A DNA stretch of 64,000 nucleotides from Chloroflexi bacterium OLB14 (GTDB taxonomy: Bacteria > Chloroflexota > Anaerolineae > Anaerolineales > Villigracilaceae): assembly GCA_001567105.1 (NCBI GenBank), contig LMZR01000048.1, forward strand, positions 1 through 64,000, in the 5' to 3' direction. The position numbers and the translations under genes are program-made. The notes under the pieces were generated by a model. The model made no database searches, had not been told where the DNA came from, and saw nothing but the letters and a program-made list of their open reading frames with translations. Positions within the stretch are counted from its first letter, which is position 1; each line of letters begins with the position of its first letter. This document shows positions 27,924 through 36,217 of this stretch, piece after piece.

Positions 27924-29015
27924 CTATAAGAATTTTTCCTGCCTATGTTTTTTCAAATGTTCCACTACTTCTTTGACGCGCTGTGATTGATCTGTCTTAC
28001 AAACCAACAAAGCATCGCCTGTATCAATAATAACCATATCGTCCACGCCAATGGTAACAATTAATCTTTCACTCTCGCCATATACCAACGTATTATGTGT
28101 TTCGTGTGGCAAATGCAAAGCAGTGTTTGTAGAAATATTTCCATTCATATCAGGCAATAACACTTCAAACAAAGATGACCACATGCCCACATCGCTCCAG
28201 CCTAAGCCACCAGCAGGTAACACGGCAACTTTTTCTGCTTGTTCCATAATGCCATAATCAACGGTTTGATTTTGTAATCCTTGCCAATGTTTTAGCAAAG
28301 TTTCATTTTGTTTCTCTGTTCCCCACGCCTTTTCAATTGCCTTAAGTTCTTGATTTAATTCAGGCATTTGCTTTTCAATTTCATTTAATATTGTATCTAC
28401 ATGCCAGATGAACATACCACTGTTCCACGAATGGTCACCAGAACGCAGTAATTTTTGAGCAGTCTCTTCATTTGGTTTTTCAACAAACTTCTCAACCATA
28501 TACACTGGATAGTTATATCTGCCATCTACTGATTTACCTTGCTGAATATAACCATAAGCAGTAGATGGTGATGTAGGCGTAATCCCTAAAGTGACTAAAT
28601 AATTATTTTCAGCCACATCAAAAGCAGTTTTCAATAGGTAATGAAATAAATCCACATTGCGGATGAAATGGTCAGACGGCAAAATCGCCATGCAAGCATT
28701 GGGGTCTCGTTTTTTCAAAGCTATTGCCGCCAGCCCAACCACAGAAGCTGTGCCTCTTGGGGCAGGTTCGATTAAATAATTTTCAACAGGAATCTCTGGT
28801 GCTTGCAACTTCATCTCTTTGGCTTGCTCTTCAATAGTAACCACTAAAATTCTTTCAGGTGGAAATAAATTTTGCAAACGTTTTACAGTGCTTTGAAATA
28901 AAGTCTCTTGACCGATTAACGGGAGCAATTGTTTTGGTTTCTCTTTTCTCGAAACGGGCCACAAGCGTGTACCGCCTCCGCCCGCCATGATAACTGCATA
29001 ATGATGTTCTGACAT
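27924..29015 (-). CDS. manC: Mannose-1-phosphate guanylyltransferase
   Basis: Makes GDP-mannose from mannose-1-phosphate and GTP for glycans and glycolipids. The 363-residue product is the short, single-function form without the C-terminal isomerase (cupin) domain found in bifunctional ManC-type enzymes. It has the nucleotidyltransferase signature MAGGGGTRLWPVSRKEKPKQLL (about residues 11-32), ILPSDHFI, SPSTAYGYIQQG, VEKFVEKPNEETAQ and WNSGMFIWHVDTIL. GDP-mannose is the usual donor for Dpm1-like GT2 enzymes such as that at 19213, so a link is possible. The start is at ATG 29015. Confidence 0.93.
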   Translation of the reverse strand: MSEHHYAVIMAGGGGTRLWPVSRKEKPKQLLPLIGQETLFQSTVKRLQNLFPPERILVVTIEEQAKEMKLQAPEIPVENYLIEPAPRGTASVVGLAAIALKKRDPNACMAILPSDHFIRNVDLFHYLLKTAFDVAENNYLVTLGITPTSPSTAYGYIQQGKSVDGRYNYPVYMVEKFVEKPNEETAQKLLRSGDHSWNSGMFIWHVDTILNEIEKQMPELNQELKAIEKAWGTEKQNETLLKHWQGLQNQTVDYGIMEQAEKVAVLPAGGLGWSDVGMWSSLFEVLLPDMNGNISTNTALHLPHETHNTLVYGESERLIVTIGVDDMVIIDTGDALLVCKTDQSQRVKEVVEHLKKHRQEKFL

Positions 29016-29036
29016 TTGTAATGTATTTCCTTTTCT

Positions 29037-29078
29037 ATGCCTACTTATTTACTTGTCTACCTGTTTACTTGTTTACCT
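29037..29078. repeat. TTTACTTGTCTACCTGTTTACTTG repeat
   Basis: Reiterated TTTACTTG / CTACCTG words between dprA and manC; the complementary words occur at 42993-43020. Confidence 0.65.
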
Positions 29079-30178
29079 TATACTCTGCACTTTCTTCTCT
29101 CATAGCAACATAATTCATCCCACCCACTTGACGCACCATACCTTTTAATTCCATCAACGCAAGCGTAGCAGATATTTTCTCAATTGGCAAACCCGCTTGA
29201 TTGCGAATCTCATCCACATGCAAAGGCTCACTGGATAACACACTTAACACCTTTGCTTCCACTTCATCTGTTGGCAAAATTTTTCTAGCAGATTTATGTT
29301 CACCGATACGAGTCAAATCAAGTGCTTGCATTAGATCGTCAGGCGTTAATAAAGGCAATGCACCATTTTGAATTAATTTATTTGTGCCTTTGCTTTGTGG
29401 CGCATGGATATTACCAGGCACTGCAAAAATTTCACGCCCTTGTTCTGCTGCAAACTCAGCAGTGATTAATGCGCCACTTGTTTCAGCGGCTTCAATCACC
29501 ACTACTGCTAAAGATAAACCTGAAATAATTCTATTGCGTGGCGGAAAATTTGAAGCATCAGGTGGTGTGCCAACTGCATAATCACTCATCACGGCACCAC
29601 GCTTCATTATCTCATCAGCAAGCCCGCGATGTTCAGGCGGATAAATTTTATCTACGCCTGTGCCTAAAATTGCAATCGTTCGCCCGCCAGCCCTTAACGC
29701 AGTTTGATGTGCAATCGCATCCACGCCACGAGCCAAGCCGCTGATAACAGTCAACCCATTAGAAGCTAAAAAAGAAGCGATGTCTTCCGTCACCTGCCTG
29801 CCATACGCCGTCACTTTTCGCGTGCCAACAATTGCCACTGCAAACAAATCATCTTGCAAATATTCACCGCGAATATATAAGATAGGAGGAGGTTGATCAA
29901 TTTCTCTTAACCGATTTGGATATTCTTCATCAGCCCATGTGACGATTTTGATTCCCTGCGCTTCAATCTTCGCCCATACTTGGTCTAAGTTTATATCTTT
30001 TCTTGCGCTGATAACTTTTTCTACTAACTTTGCCCACCAAGCCTGCCGCTGACAATTCATTTGCATCTGCACCCCAAGCCGATTCTAAATCTCCAAAATA
30101 TGCGACGAGGTTTTGCATCCGCACCGCGCCAATGCCTTTGATTAAGTTAAAACCAATCCAATATTTTTTATCAGTCAT
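29065..30178 (-). CDS. dprA: DNA-processing protein DprA, frameshifted near 30029-30035
   Basis: Loads RecA onto incoming single-stranded DNA during natural transformation. The N-terminal frame starts at 30178 (MTDKKYWIGFNLIKGIGAVRMQNLVAYFG, an HhH/SAM-like opening). The main frame carries the Rossmann domain: AIVGTRKVTAYGRQV, ISGLARGVDAIAHQTAL, ILGTGVDKIYPPEH, FPPRNRIISGLS, FAVPGNI, then a C-terminal winged-helix segment. They are joined if one base is removed around the GGGCAAA stretch (plus-strand 30029-30035), giving AAGLVAKLVEKVISARKD. The repaired protein is about 370 residues. No other competence gene is in the window. An assembly indel is the simplest cause; inactivation is possible. 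Confidence 0.88.
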
Positions 30179-30182
30179 AAAT

Positions 30183-30223
30183 GCTCAAGCCGCCGTCCTC
30201 GGCGGCGAGACGCCGCCTAGAGC
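30183..30223. repeat. GC-rich palindrome GCTCAAGCCGCCGTCCTCGG...AGAGC
   Basis: A 41-base hairpin between dprA and rimM. It is the free-standing copy of the element inserted in mfd (8160-8201). A half unit, CCGCCGAAGACGGCGG, is in recJ near 16415. Confidence 0.85.
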
Positions 30224-30227
30224 ATGA

Positions 30228-30758
30228 TTATAGACCATCAATCAAATGCACGGTGATTAATTTCTTCTTCATATCCACTTTCAAAATCACATCAGGGATA
30301 GCGGGTAATAAAATTTCTTTTTTATCAGCACGCACAACATACACATCATTCGCGCCAGTTTCTATAATTTCAGTCACACTACCTAATTCATTTCCAGAAT
30401 CATCAATGACGTTCAATCCAATCAATTCATATTTATAAACTTGCCCCTCTGGTAATGCTGGGACTTCTGTTGATTTTGTATATACCCAAGTATTACGATA
30501 TTTACCGACAGATTCAGGTGTATCACATCCGCGAATCTTAATCAGCATGCCATTGCCGTGATTACGCACACTGCCTAAAGTGAAAGCCTCATGCTGGGGT
30601 CCAAGATACAGTTTGCGTCCAGGTTTGAGGCGTTCTGGAAAGTCGGTATGCAAATCCATGATTATTTCGCCCATTACACCATGTGGGCGACGTAAAAATC
30701 CAACTGCTAAATAAATAGACTCGCCTTTTGGCGAGCCTTGTTTTTTTTCATTTGTCAT
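30228..30758 (-). CDS. rimM: 16S rRNA processing protein RimM
   Basis: Assists maturation of the 30S head and binds ribosomal protein uS19. The 176-residue product starts with the RimM N-terminal beta-barrel, YLAVGFLRRPHGVMGEIIMDLHTDFPERLKPGRKLYLG, and ends with a PRC-barrel domain that includes GSVTEIIETGANDVYVV and LLPAIPDVILKVD. The start overlaps the khpA stop by 4 bases. The order rpsP-khpA-rimM is the widespread ribosome-maturation operon; trmD is not adjacent here, its place being taken by the mfd-like palindrome and dprA. Identification is secure. Confidence 0.95.
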   Translation of the reverse strand: MTNEKKQGSPKGESIYLAVGFLRRPHGVMGEIIMDLHTDFPERLKPGRKLYLGPQHEAFTLGSVRNHGNGMLIKIRGCDTPESVGKYRNTWVYTKSTEVPALPEGQVYKYELIGLNVIDDSGNELGSVTEIIETGANDVYVVRADKKEILLPAIPDVILKVDMKKKLITVHLIDGL

Positions 30759-30988
30759 TTCGGTTCAGACACATCCAAAGTGGCTTGTTTGCCTTGTCGT
30801 TCAGCGGCAACTTTTAGCAAGGTGCGAATCGAATTGGCAACTTTGCCACCTTTGCCAATGACGCGCCCCATATCTTCTTTGGCAACGCTTAATTCAATAC
30901 GTGTGCGACTTCCACCATTTTGTTTGACGACAACTTCGTCAGGTTGGTCAACAAGCGCTTTGGCAATATATTCAATAAGTTCTTTCAT
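30755..30988 (-). CDS. khpA: KH-domain RNA-binding protein KhpA
   Basis: A 77-residue single KH-domain protein that binds RNA, usually with KhpB/Jag, affecting cell division and envelope synthesis in Gram-positives. The signature VIGKGGKVANSIRTLLKVAA (about residues 43-62), with its GxxG loop, is intact. It lies between rpsP and rimM, as in most bacteria, overlapping rimM by 4 bases. A short inverted repeat separates it from rpsP. No jag/khpB gene is in the window. Confidence 0.93.
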   Translation of the reverse strand: MKELIEYIAKALVDQPDEVVVKQNGGSRTRIELSVAKEDMGRVIGKGGKVANSIRTLLKVAAERQGKQATLDVSEPK

Positions 30989-31001
30989 TGTAGTACCTCA
31001 A

Positions 31002-31045
31002 TTACGCATTACGGGTGTTATAAACACGTAATCCGTAATGCGTAA
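31002..31045. repeat. Inverted repeat TTACGCATTACGG / CCGTAATGCGTAA
   Basis: Perfect 13-base arms separated by 18 bases between rpsP and khpA. ATTACGCATTACGG-type words recur at 43021-43043. It may form a hairpin in the operon mRNA. Confidence 0.8.
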
Positions 31046-31055
31046 AAGTGAATAA

Positions 31056-31394
31056 CTAATTAGTTTTTGCAGGTGCGCCGCGTTTAACTTCAGCTTCTGC
31101 CGCTTCTTTAACTAAGGTTTCAACTGCTTCACCTTTTTTGAAGCGTTCAAAGCGTTCGAGTGTACCTGCAGCTTTGAGAATTTGCATTACGGAGTCGGAA
31201 GGTTGTGCGCCATTCTTCATCCAAATATAAATGCGTTCTTCTTGTAATTTAATGGTAGCTGGGTTGGTGCGTGGGTTATATACACCTACAATTTCTAAAA
31301 AGCGACCATCGCGTGGGGCTTCCTTTTCGGCTGCCACAATGCGGTACGTGGGTTGGTTTTTTAAGCCAATACGACGTAAACGTAATCTAACCAT
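31056..31394 (-). CDS. rpsP: 30S ribosomal protein bS16
   Basis: A small-subunit ribosomal protein. The 112-residue product begins with the conserved MVRLRLRRIGLKNQPTYRIVAAEKEAPRDGRFLEIVGVYNP and has the EERIYIWMKNGAQPSDSV segment. It extends about 30 residues beyond the E. coli form in a charged tail (EAAEAEVKRGAPAKTN), common in several phyla. It heads the rpsP-khpA-rimM operon. AAAGGAGC precedes the ATG. Identification is secure. Confidence 0.96.
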   Translation of the reverse strand: MVRLRLRRIGLKNQPTYRIVAAEKEAPRDGRFLEIVGVYNPRTNPATIKLQEERIYIWMKNGAQPSDSVMQILKAAGTLERFERFKKGEAVETLVKEAAEAEVKRGAPAKTN

Positions 31395-31834
31395 CTTAAA
31401 CTTGCTCCTTTTATTTTATTTATGTTTCAGGCAGGCACTAGAGACTAGAGGGATGTGCGGGCTGAAATCGCGGAGGCTATTGTACCAGAGAAAATTGATA
31501 TTATAGGTTGAAAAAATCTCGTGGGTACAGTATAGTCATTTCTATCATCATATAGGATTTTTTTTATTGCTGAGTTCACTTAATCTTGAGAGTTGACAAA
31601 GATTAAGTAAAAAATCGCATTTCATATGATCATCTCTACCTTAGCACGGGTTGCGCAAATAATTTTCAAGAGGAATTATGTCAAGCACACTACCGTATGA
31701 AGGGTGATATTGGCTCGTGGACAATTTATGAGCTTATAAATAATCCATAATTTATTCAAGTTGGGATATTTATACAGTTATATAATAGCTGAGGAATTAT
31801 TCGCAAATCTGTTTACTCTGAAAGGAAGAAGCTA
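31395..31834. other. AT-rich intergenic region upstream of rpsP
   Basis: About 440 bases without a convincing gene. It holds the leader of rpsP, a hairpin at 31579-31607 with 9-base arms CTTAATCTT / AAGATTAAG, a 9-codon frame at 31692 (MSSTLPYEG) that has a ribosome-site-like AGAGGA but no family, and the promoter-like region of the small ORF at 31835. Confidence 0.5.
31760..31785 (+). promoter_or_regulatory. Possible promoter of the duplicated small ORF
   Basis: A perfect -10 hexamer TATAAT (31780-31785) lies 50 bases before the ATG at 31835. The best -35 candidate, TTGGGA (31760-31765), is only 14 bases upstream, so it is suboptimal. Confidence 0.35.
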
Positions 31835-31966
31835 ATGTCCAATCAAAAAATTCAAGAAGCAGTGAAAGGTGTTTATTTTGTGATGGATTTATTCTCTTCC
31901 AAAAAAATTCAAGAAGCAGTGAAAGGTGTTTATTTTGTGATGGATTTATTCTCTTCCAAAACATAA
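31835..31966 (+). CDS. 43-residue small protein made of two identical 19-residue units
   Basis: From ATG 31835 the product is MSNQ, then KIQEAVKGVYFVMDLFSSK twice in succession, then T and a stop at 31964-31966. A 57-bp tandem duplication gives the two identical copies in frame. A good ribosome site, AAAGGAAGAAG, lies 4-14 bases before the ATG. Each unit alternates polar and hydrophobic residues and could form an amphipathic helix. I know no family with this sequence. It lies next to a repeat-flanked DUF559 gene but is not clearly cotranscribed with it. Identical copies imply a recent duplication or strong constraint; it may also be a non-coding repeat. Confidence 0.5.
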   Translation: MSNQKIQEAVKGVYFVMDLFSSKKIQEAVKGVYFVMDLFSSKT

Positions 31967-31973
31967 AACGATT

Positions 31974-32022
31974 GATTAGCAAGTCAACAAGTCCCTCCCC
32001 TATTAGGGGAGGCTAGGAGGGG
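31974..32022. repeat. Repeat B: GATTAGCAAGTCAACAAGTC...GGCTAGGAGGGG
   Basis: It contains the hairpin CCTCCCCTATTAGGGGAGG and stands directly upstream of the DUF559 gene. A close copy lies at 45217-45264 and a fragment at 32541-32555. Confidence 0.85.
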
Positions 32023-32036
32023 TTTATAATTAACTC

Positions 32037-32408
32037 ATGCCCATCAAAAACATCATTCAAGGTCAGCCCGTCACAAAAGAAAAACTAGGACTTGCAAAAG
32101 AATTACGACGTGAAATGACTCCAACTGAAAAGATGCTGTGGGGACAAATCCGTGCTAATAAGTTAGGCGTTCATTTTCGGAGACAACAAATCATTGCAGG
32201 CTTTATCGTTGACTTTTATTGTCACAAAGCAGATTTAGTCATTGAAGTAGATGGAAGCGTGCATAATAGTCAGGAACAAAAAGAGTATGATGCAGAAAGA
32301 GAAAAAGTATTAACAGAAATGGGTTTAAGAATTACTCGCTTCAAAAATTATGAAGTCGAGAAAAATCTTCAAGGTGTGGTTAAGAAAATTAAATTATTGG
32401 TGAAATAA
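32037..32408 (+). CDS. DUF559 domain protein, Vsr-like endonuclease fold
   Basis: A 123-residue protein of the DUF559 family, related in fold to very-short-patch-repair and restriction-type (PD-(D/E)XK) nucleases. Visible landmarks are the N-terminal AKELRREMTPTEKMLWGQIRANKLGVHFRRQQIIAGFIVDFYCHKADLVIEVDGSVHN: the D of VDFYC, E and D of LVIEVDGS, and the final RITRFKNYEVEKNLQGVV. It is bracketed by repeat B (31974-32022) on the left and repeat A (32409-32463) on the right, both of which recur at 45118-45264 without any gene. No cognate methyltransferase is nearby. A role tied to the repeats is speculative; family nuclease activity is inferred. Confidence 0.85.
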   Translation: MPIKNIIQGQPVTKEKLGLAKELRREMTPTEKMLWGQIRANKLGVHFRRQQIIAGFIVDFYCHKADLVIEVDGSVHNSQEQKEYDAEREKVLTEMGLRITRFKNYEVEKNLQGVVKKIKLLVK

Positions 32409-32463
32409 TGACCTCTCCCCAACCCTCTACCATTTCATAGCACGCGTCCTATAGGAGAGGGAG
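32409..32463. repeat. Repeat A: ACCTCTCCCCAACC...GGAGAGGGAG
   Basis: It starts at the DUF559 stop and contains ACCATTTCATAGCACGCGTCC between CCTCTCC and GGAGAGG arms. A near-identical copy lies at 45118-45172, without the gene. Confidence 0.85.
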
Positions 32464-32559
32464 TTAAAAAAATCCGCGTAAATCCGCGAAATTCGTGGCT
32501 AAAAAGATTTGAAGCCACTTATTAAACAATTTCTAAAGAAAGGCTAGGAGGGGTTTTTC
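32464..32559. repeat. CCGCGTAAATCCGCGAAATTCG repeat and repeat-B fragment
   Basis: The spacer after DUF559 contains AATCCGCGTAAATCCGCGAAATTCGTGG-type words, also seen in degenerate form at 38470-38560 and 60820-60870, and the AGGCTAGGAGGGG end of repeat B. Confidence 0.6.
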
Positions 32560-35500
32560 TTATCCCCTCTTCAACATATCATCCGTAACCTGATCCAACC
32601 TCAAACTAATAATCTGACTAGCGGAATCGCGTCCCATCGTCACGCCATAGATCACATCTGCGGCTTGGACTGTATTGCGATTATGCGTGATGATAATAAA
32701 TTGCGTATCTTTACTCAAATCAACTAACAAATCTCTAAAACGTCCCACGTTGGCTTCATCTAACATGGCATCTACTTCATCCATCACACACACTGGCGTT
32801 GGCGAAACTTTTAATAAAGCAAACACCAAAGCGATAGCGGTTAAACTTCTTTCACCACCAGAGAGTAACGCCAAACCTTGTTCTCTACGTCCTGGTAAAC
32901 GGGCTTCAATTTCAATACCAGTTTCGACTAAATTTTCAGGGTCAGTTAATGCTAACCTTGCTGAACCACCACCGAACAAACGCACAAACGTCTCGCGGAA
33001 TTGTTTATCAACAGCATCAAATGTTTTTACAAATTCTTGTTTGGTTAATTCATCTAACTCAGCCACCACTTGTTTCAAATCAGCTTCGGCTTTGCGTAAA
33101 TCTTCCACTTGCGTTTTCATAAACTCATAGCGTTCTTTTTCTACATCATATTCTTTTTTCGCATCAGGGTTTATCGCGCCCATTCTTCTTAACTGTGCGC
33201 GGTGATGAGTTAACTGCTCTTCAATTTCTGGCGCGATTTCTGTCACAATCGGTAATTGCTCCACCATGCCATCTATCGGCAAAGGCACAGGTCCCGAAAC
33301 ATCTTCTGCATATTCAAACATCACCAAACCAAAATCATCAGAAATTTTTTGGCGCAAATTATCCAATGCTTCATTTTTACGAATTTGTTCTAACTGCACT
33401 TGCCCCAGCAAACGTTCTGCATTTGTAAAGCCACGTTGTGTATTGGCTTCGGATTCTTGCAAACGTTTTTCTTCCTGCTCCGCATTGGATAAATCTTTTT
33501 CAGCAGGTTCAATTTGCACCCGCATCGCTTCTAACTGTGCATTCAAATTGGTTTCTTGTTCTCGTAATTTATTTTTATCTTCATCCAAACTAATTAACGA
33601 TGATTCTAATTCTTGCAAGCGAGTCGAAAATTCAACACGCCTTAAATCAAAACGATTAATTTCATCAGCGCGTTCATTCAATTTATTTTGTGCAGTGTTC
33701 AAATTTTGTTCAGCCACTGCCATACGAGTCGTCCAATACGAAACTTGTTCTTGTAACTCACCCGCATCTAACTCATTAATTTTTGTCGAAACAATTTTCA
33801 AATCCGCTTGGGCTTTTGCCGAATCATTTTCAACATCAACTAAAGAATTTTTTATTTTTTCTTGAATGGATATAAATTCATTCACTTCATTTGATAATTG
33901 ACTTAACTGATTCTTCTGCCATTCCAACTGACGTGAAACCGCTTCAGACTCTAACCCAGCCTGTTGTTCTGTTTCTTGAGCCTCACCCAATCTGATTCTG
34001 GATTCACGCGCATCAATCTCCAATTGAGTCAATTCACGTTGTGCAGTGGATAAGTCATTTGACAAAGTCTCAACTAAATTATTGGATTCAGATAATTTCG
34101 CTAACACACTGCCGAGGCTAGATTCAAATTCCCGTTTTTGGCGACCCCGCCCCAAGGTCGAGGATGAAGCGGTTTTCCCAGCGATGATTAATCCATCACC
34201 GCGAAACACTTCTCCTTTTAATGTCACAATGCGGGCATGAGTCGGAATATTTTTGATTAAATTTTTTGCAGTGACTCTATCACGCACAATCAACGTTTGA
34301 CCCAACATCAAGCGCACAGCATTTTTTAATTCATCAGGTGCGTTGATTAATTCTGATGCAATACCGATTGCATCTAAGACCTCCGAGGTCTTAAAGACCT
34401 CGGAGGTCTTGTCCACTGGCAACAACGCCGCACGACTCGCATCACTTGACTCAAGCAAACTTAAAGCGTTTTCAATTTCATTATCATTTAACAAAACAGC
34501 ATCGAGCGTATCACCCAACGCGGCGGCGATAGCAATTTCAAATTCAGCAGGCACATCCAACACGCCACTCAAAGCACCACGCGCTGAAAGATTGGATTGC
34601 AAAAGATAACGCGCACCTTCAGCATAACCCGCTAACGATTGTTCAGATTGTTCAAGCACTTCGAGTTGCGCTTTCAAACGTGAATGATGTAATTCTTCTT
34701 GCGTTCTTTTTTCTAACGCAGAACGTCTTTGATTTTCAATTTGTTCAACTTCATTGCGTTTTGCAATTGCTTTTGATTCAATCTCTTGCAAAATATGTTG
34801 TGCTTCTTCTTTTCGCTTCTTGGCTGATTCAAATTGCGCTTTCGCTTTTTCGGCTTGACCTTCTGCATTCGCAATAGCAGTTTTAGTTTGTTCAATTTTT
34901 TGATTTTGCGATTCAATGCGTGATTTCAATTCATCTAAACGGGCATTGTTTTCAGCACGCGCTTGTGTGAATGAATCAATTTGCAAACGTAAGGTATTAA
35001 TTTGTTCTTCAATACTAGAGCGTTCTGCCTGCCGTGTTTGATATAAATTCTGCGCCTCAGCATGTTGTGATTTGGCTTCATCATATTCAAGTTTTGTGTG
35101 AGCATTATCTTTTTCAACTTCTTGATATCTCTCACGCGCCAAATGCAATTCATTATTTGCAGATTCTTGGTCTGAAAGGATGTTGGCTTGTTGAGCAGTC
35201 AATGCACGGCGGCGTTCTTCTAAAACAGCCAACTCACGGCTTAATGTTTCGCGTTGCGTGTGTAACTCTGCCGCTTTACGATGCCATTCATTTAAGTGAG
35301 CGCGTAAGCCTGAAATTTTTTCACGAAATGCAGAATATTCAGCACTTGCTTTTTCATATACTATTTTTGATTCATTCACGCGCACTTCTTGCAAACGCAT
35401 TGCTTCTTTCGCATCAGTTAAATCACGTTGCGCATGATGCCAATGATAACCATACCATTCACGTAAAATTAATTTCAAATCGGCTTGGGCGCGTGAAAAC

Positions 35501-36147
35501 TCAATCGCACGTTTGGCTTGACGTTCCAAACTTTTTATACGCGGTTCAAGTTCAGACATAATATCTAAAACGCGCTCTAAATTTCTTTCGGTGTTATCTA
35601 ATCTTTTTAATGCGTCTTCACGCCTTGCGCGATACAAACCCACACCTGCGGCTTCTTCAAATAATCTACGGCGTTCATCGGCTTTCAATGCTAACGAAGC
35701 ATCTACCAAACCTTGACCTAAAATTGTATACGTGCGTTCACTCAAACCTGCTTGCGCCAACAATTCATTCATCTCACGCAAACGCACATGTTGATTATTA
35801 ATTAAATATTCATTGCGTCCATCACGATGCGCCACACGCCCCATAGCAACTTCCGAAAAATCTAATGGCAACCATTGATCTGTGTTGTCAAATAAAATTG
35901 TGGCTTGTGCCATGCCTGCGCGTGCGCGTGATTCTGAACCTGAAAAAATCATATCTTCAGTTTTCTTACCACGCAACAAGGCATACGATTGTTCACCCAA
36001 CACCCAACGCAACGAGTCAGCGATGTTTGATTTTCCCGAACCGTTTGGTCCTACAATTGCAGTAATACCTCCAGCGAATTCAAACGTAACGCGCGAGGCA
36101 AAAGTTTTATAACCTTGTAGTTCTAATGATTTAAGTCGAAGAGGCAT
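32560..36147 (-). CDS. smc: Chromosome segregation protein SMC
   Basis: A condensin ATPase that organises and separates chromosomes. The 1195-residue product has the full layout: N-terminal MPLRLKSLELQGYKTFASR with Walker A GPNGSGKSN (about residues 33-41), two long coiled coils rich in E, K, Q and R, a hinge (about 500-680) with glycines (LAGYAEGARYLL, ARIVTLKGEVFRGDG), and C-terminal signature ALLSGGERSLTAIALVFALL and Walker B PVCVMDEVDAMLDEANV. Within the hinge region, residues about 579-590 (KTSEVFKTSEVL) are encoded by a palindromic repeat. Upstream lies rnc on the same strand. scpA and scpB are not in the window. Confidence 0.97.
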   Translation of the reverse strand: MPLRLKSLELQGYKTFASRVTFEFAGGITAIVGPNGSGKSNIADSLRWVLGEQSYALLRGKKTEDMIFSGSESRARAGMAQATILFDNTDQWLPLDFSEVAMGRVAHRDGRNEYLINNQHVRLREMNELLAQAGLSERTYTILGQGLVDASLALKADERRRLFEEAAGVGLYRARREDALKRLDNTERNLERVLDIMSELEPRIKSLERQAKRAIEFSRAQADLKLILREWYGYHWHHAQRDLTDAKEAMRLQEVRVNESKIVYEKASAEYSAFREKISGLRAHLNEWHRKAAELHTQRETLSRELAVLEERRRALTAQQANILSDQESANNELHLARERYQEVEKDNAHTKLEYDEAKSQHAEAQNLYQTRQAERSSIEEQINTLRLQIDSFTQARAENNARLDELKSRIESQNQKIEQTKTAIANAEGQAEKAKAQFESAKKRKEEAQHILQEIESKAIAKRNEVEQIENQRRSALEKRTQEELHHSRLKAQLEVLEQSEQSLAGYAEGARYLLQSNLSARGALSGVLDVPAEFEIAIAAALGDTLDAVLLNDNEIENALSLLESSDASRAALLPVDKTSEVFKTSEVLDAIGIASELINAPDELKNAVRLMLGQTLIVRDRVTAKNLIKNIPTHARIVTLKGEVFRGDGLIIAGKTASSSTLGRGRQKREFESSLGSVLAKLSESNNLVETLSNDLSTAQRELTQLEIDARESRIRLGEAQETEQQAGLESEAVSRQLEWQKNQLSQLSNEVNEFISIQEKIKNSLVDVENDSAKAQADLKIVSTKINELDAGELQEQVSYWTTRMAVAEQNLNTAQNKLNERADEINRFDLRRVEFSTRLQELESSLISLDEDKNKLREQETNLNAQLEAMRVQIEPAEKDLSNAEQEEKRLQESEANTQRGFTNAERLLGQVQLEQIRKNEALDNLRQKISDDFGLVMFEYAEDVSGPVPLPIDGMVEQLPIVTEIAPEIEEQLTHHRAQLRRMGAINPDAKKEYDVEKERYEFMKTQVEDLRKAEADLKQVVAELDELTKQEFVKTFDAVDKQFRETFVRLFGGGSARLALTDPENLVETGIEIEARLPGRREQGLALLSGGERSLTAIALVFALLKVSPTPVCVMDEVDAMLDEANVGRFRDLLVDLSKDTQFIIITHNRNTVQAADVIYGVTMGRDSASQIISLRLDQVTDDMLKRG
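34376..34410. repeat. AAGACCTCCGAGGTCTT palindrome pair in frame in smc
   Basis: Two copies of a self-complementary 17-18-base unit lie head to tail (the second is AAAGACCTCGGAGGTCTT). They encode KTSEV-FKTSEV in the SMC hinge region. Confidence 0.85.
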
Positions 36148-36151
36148 TTGC

Positions 36152-36217
36152 TATTTACAATTTCTGATTTTAGATTTTTTGATTTACTGACCACTGCTTA
36201 CTGATAACTGATTACTG
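36152..36217. repeat. TTTACTGACCACTGCTTACTGATAACTG repeat at the 3' end of rnc
   Basis: Reiterated CTGATTACTG / CTGATAACTG words fill the smc-rnc spacer and supply the last 9-10 codons of rnc (SNQLSVSSGQ). Confidence 0.7.

Noticed and set aside
31692..31721. Nine-codon leader peptide MSSTLPYEG with a ribosome-like AGAGGA
   Set aside because: Too short and unsupported; no gene directly downstream that it could control.
34680..36112. Several long plus-strand frames opposite smc
   Set aside because: They are antisense shadows of the coiled-coil coding bias, without ribosome sites or family sequence.
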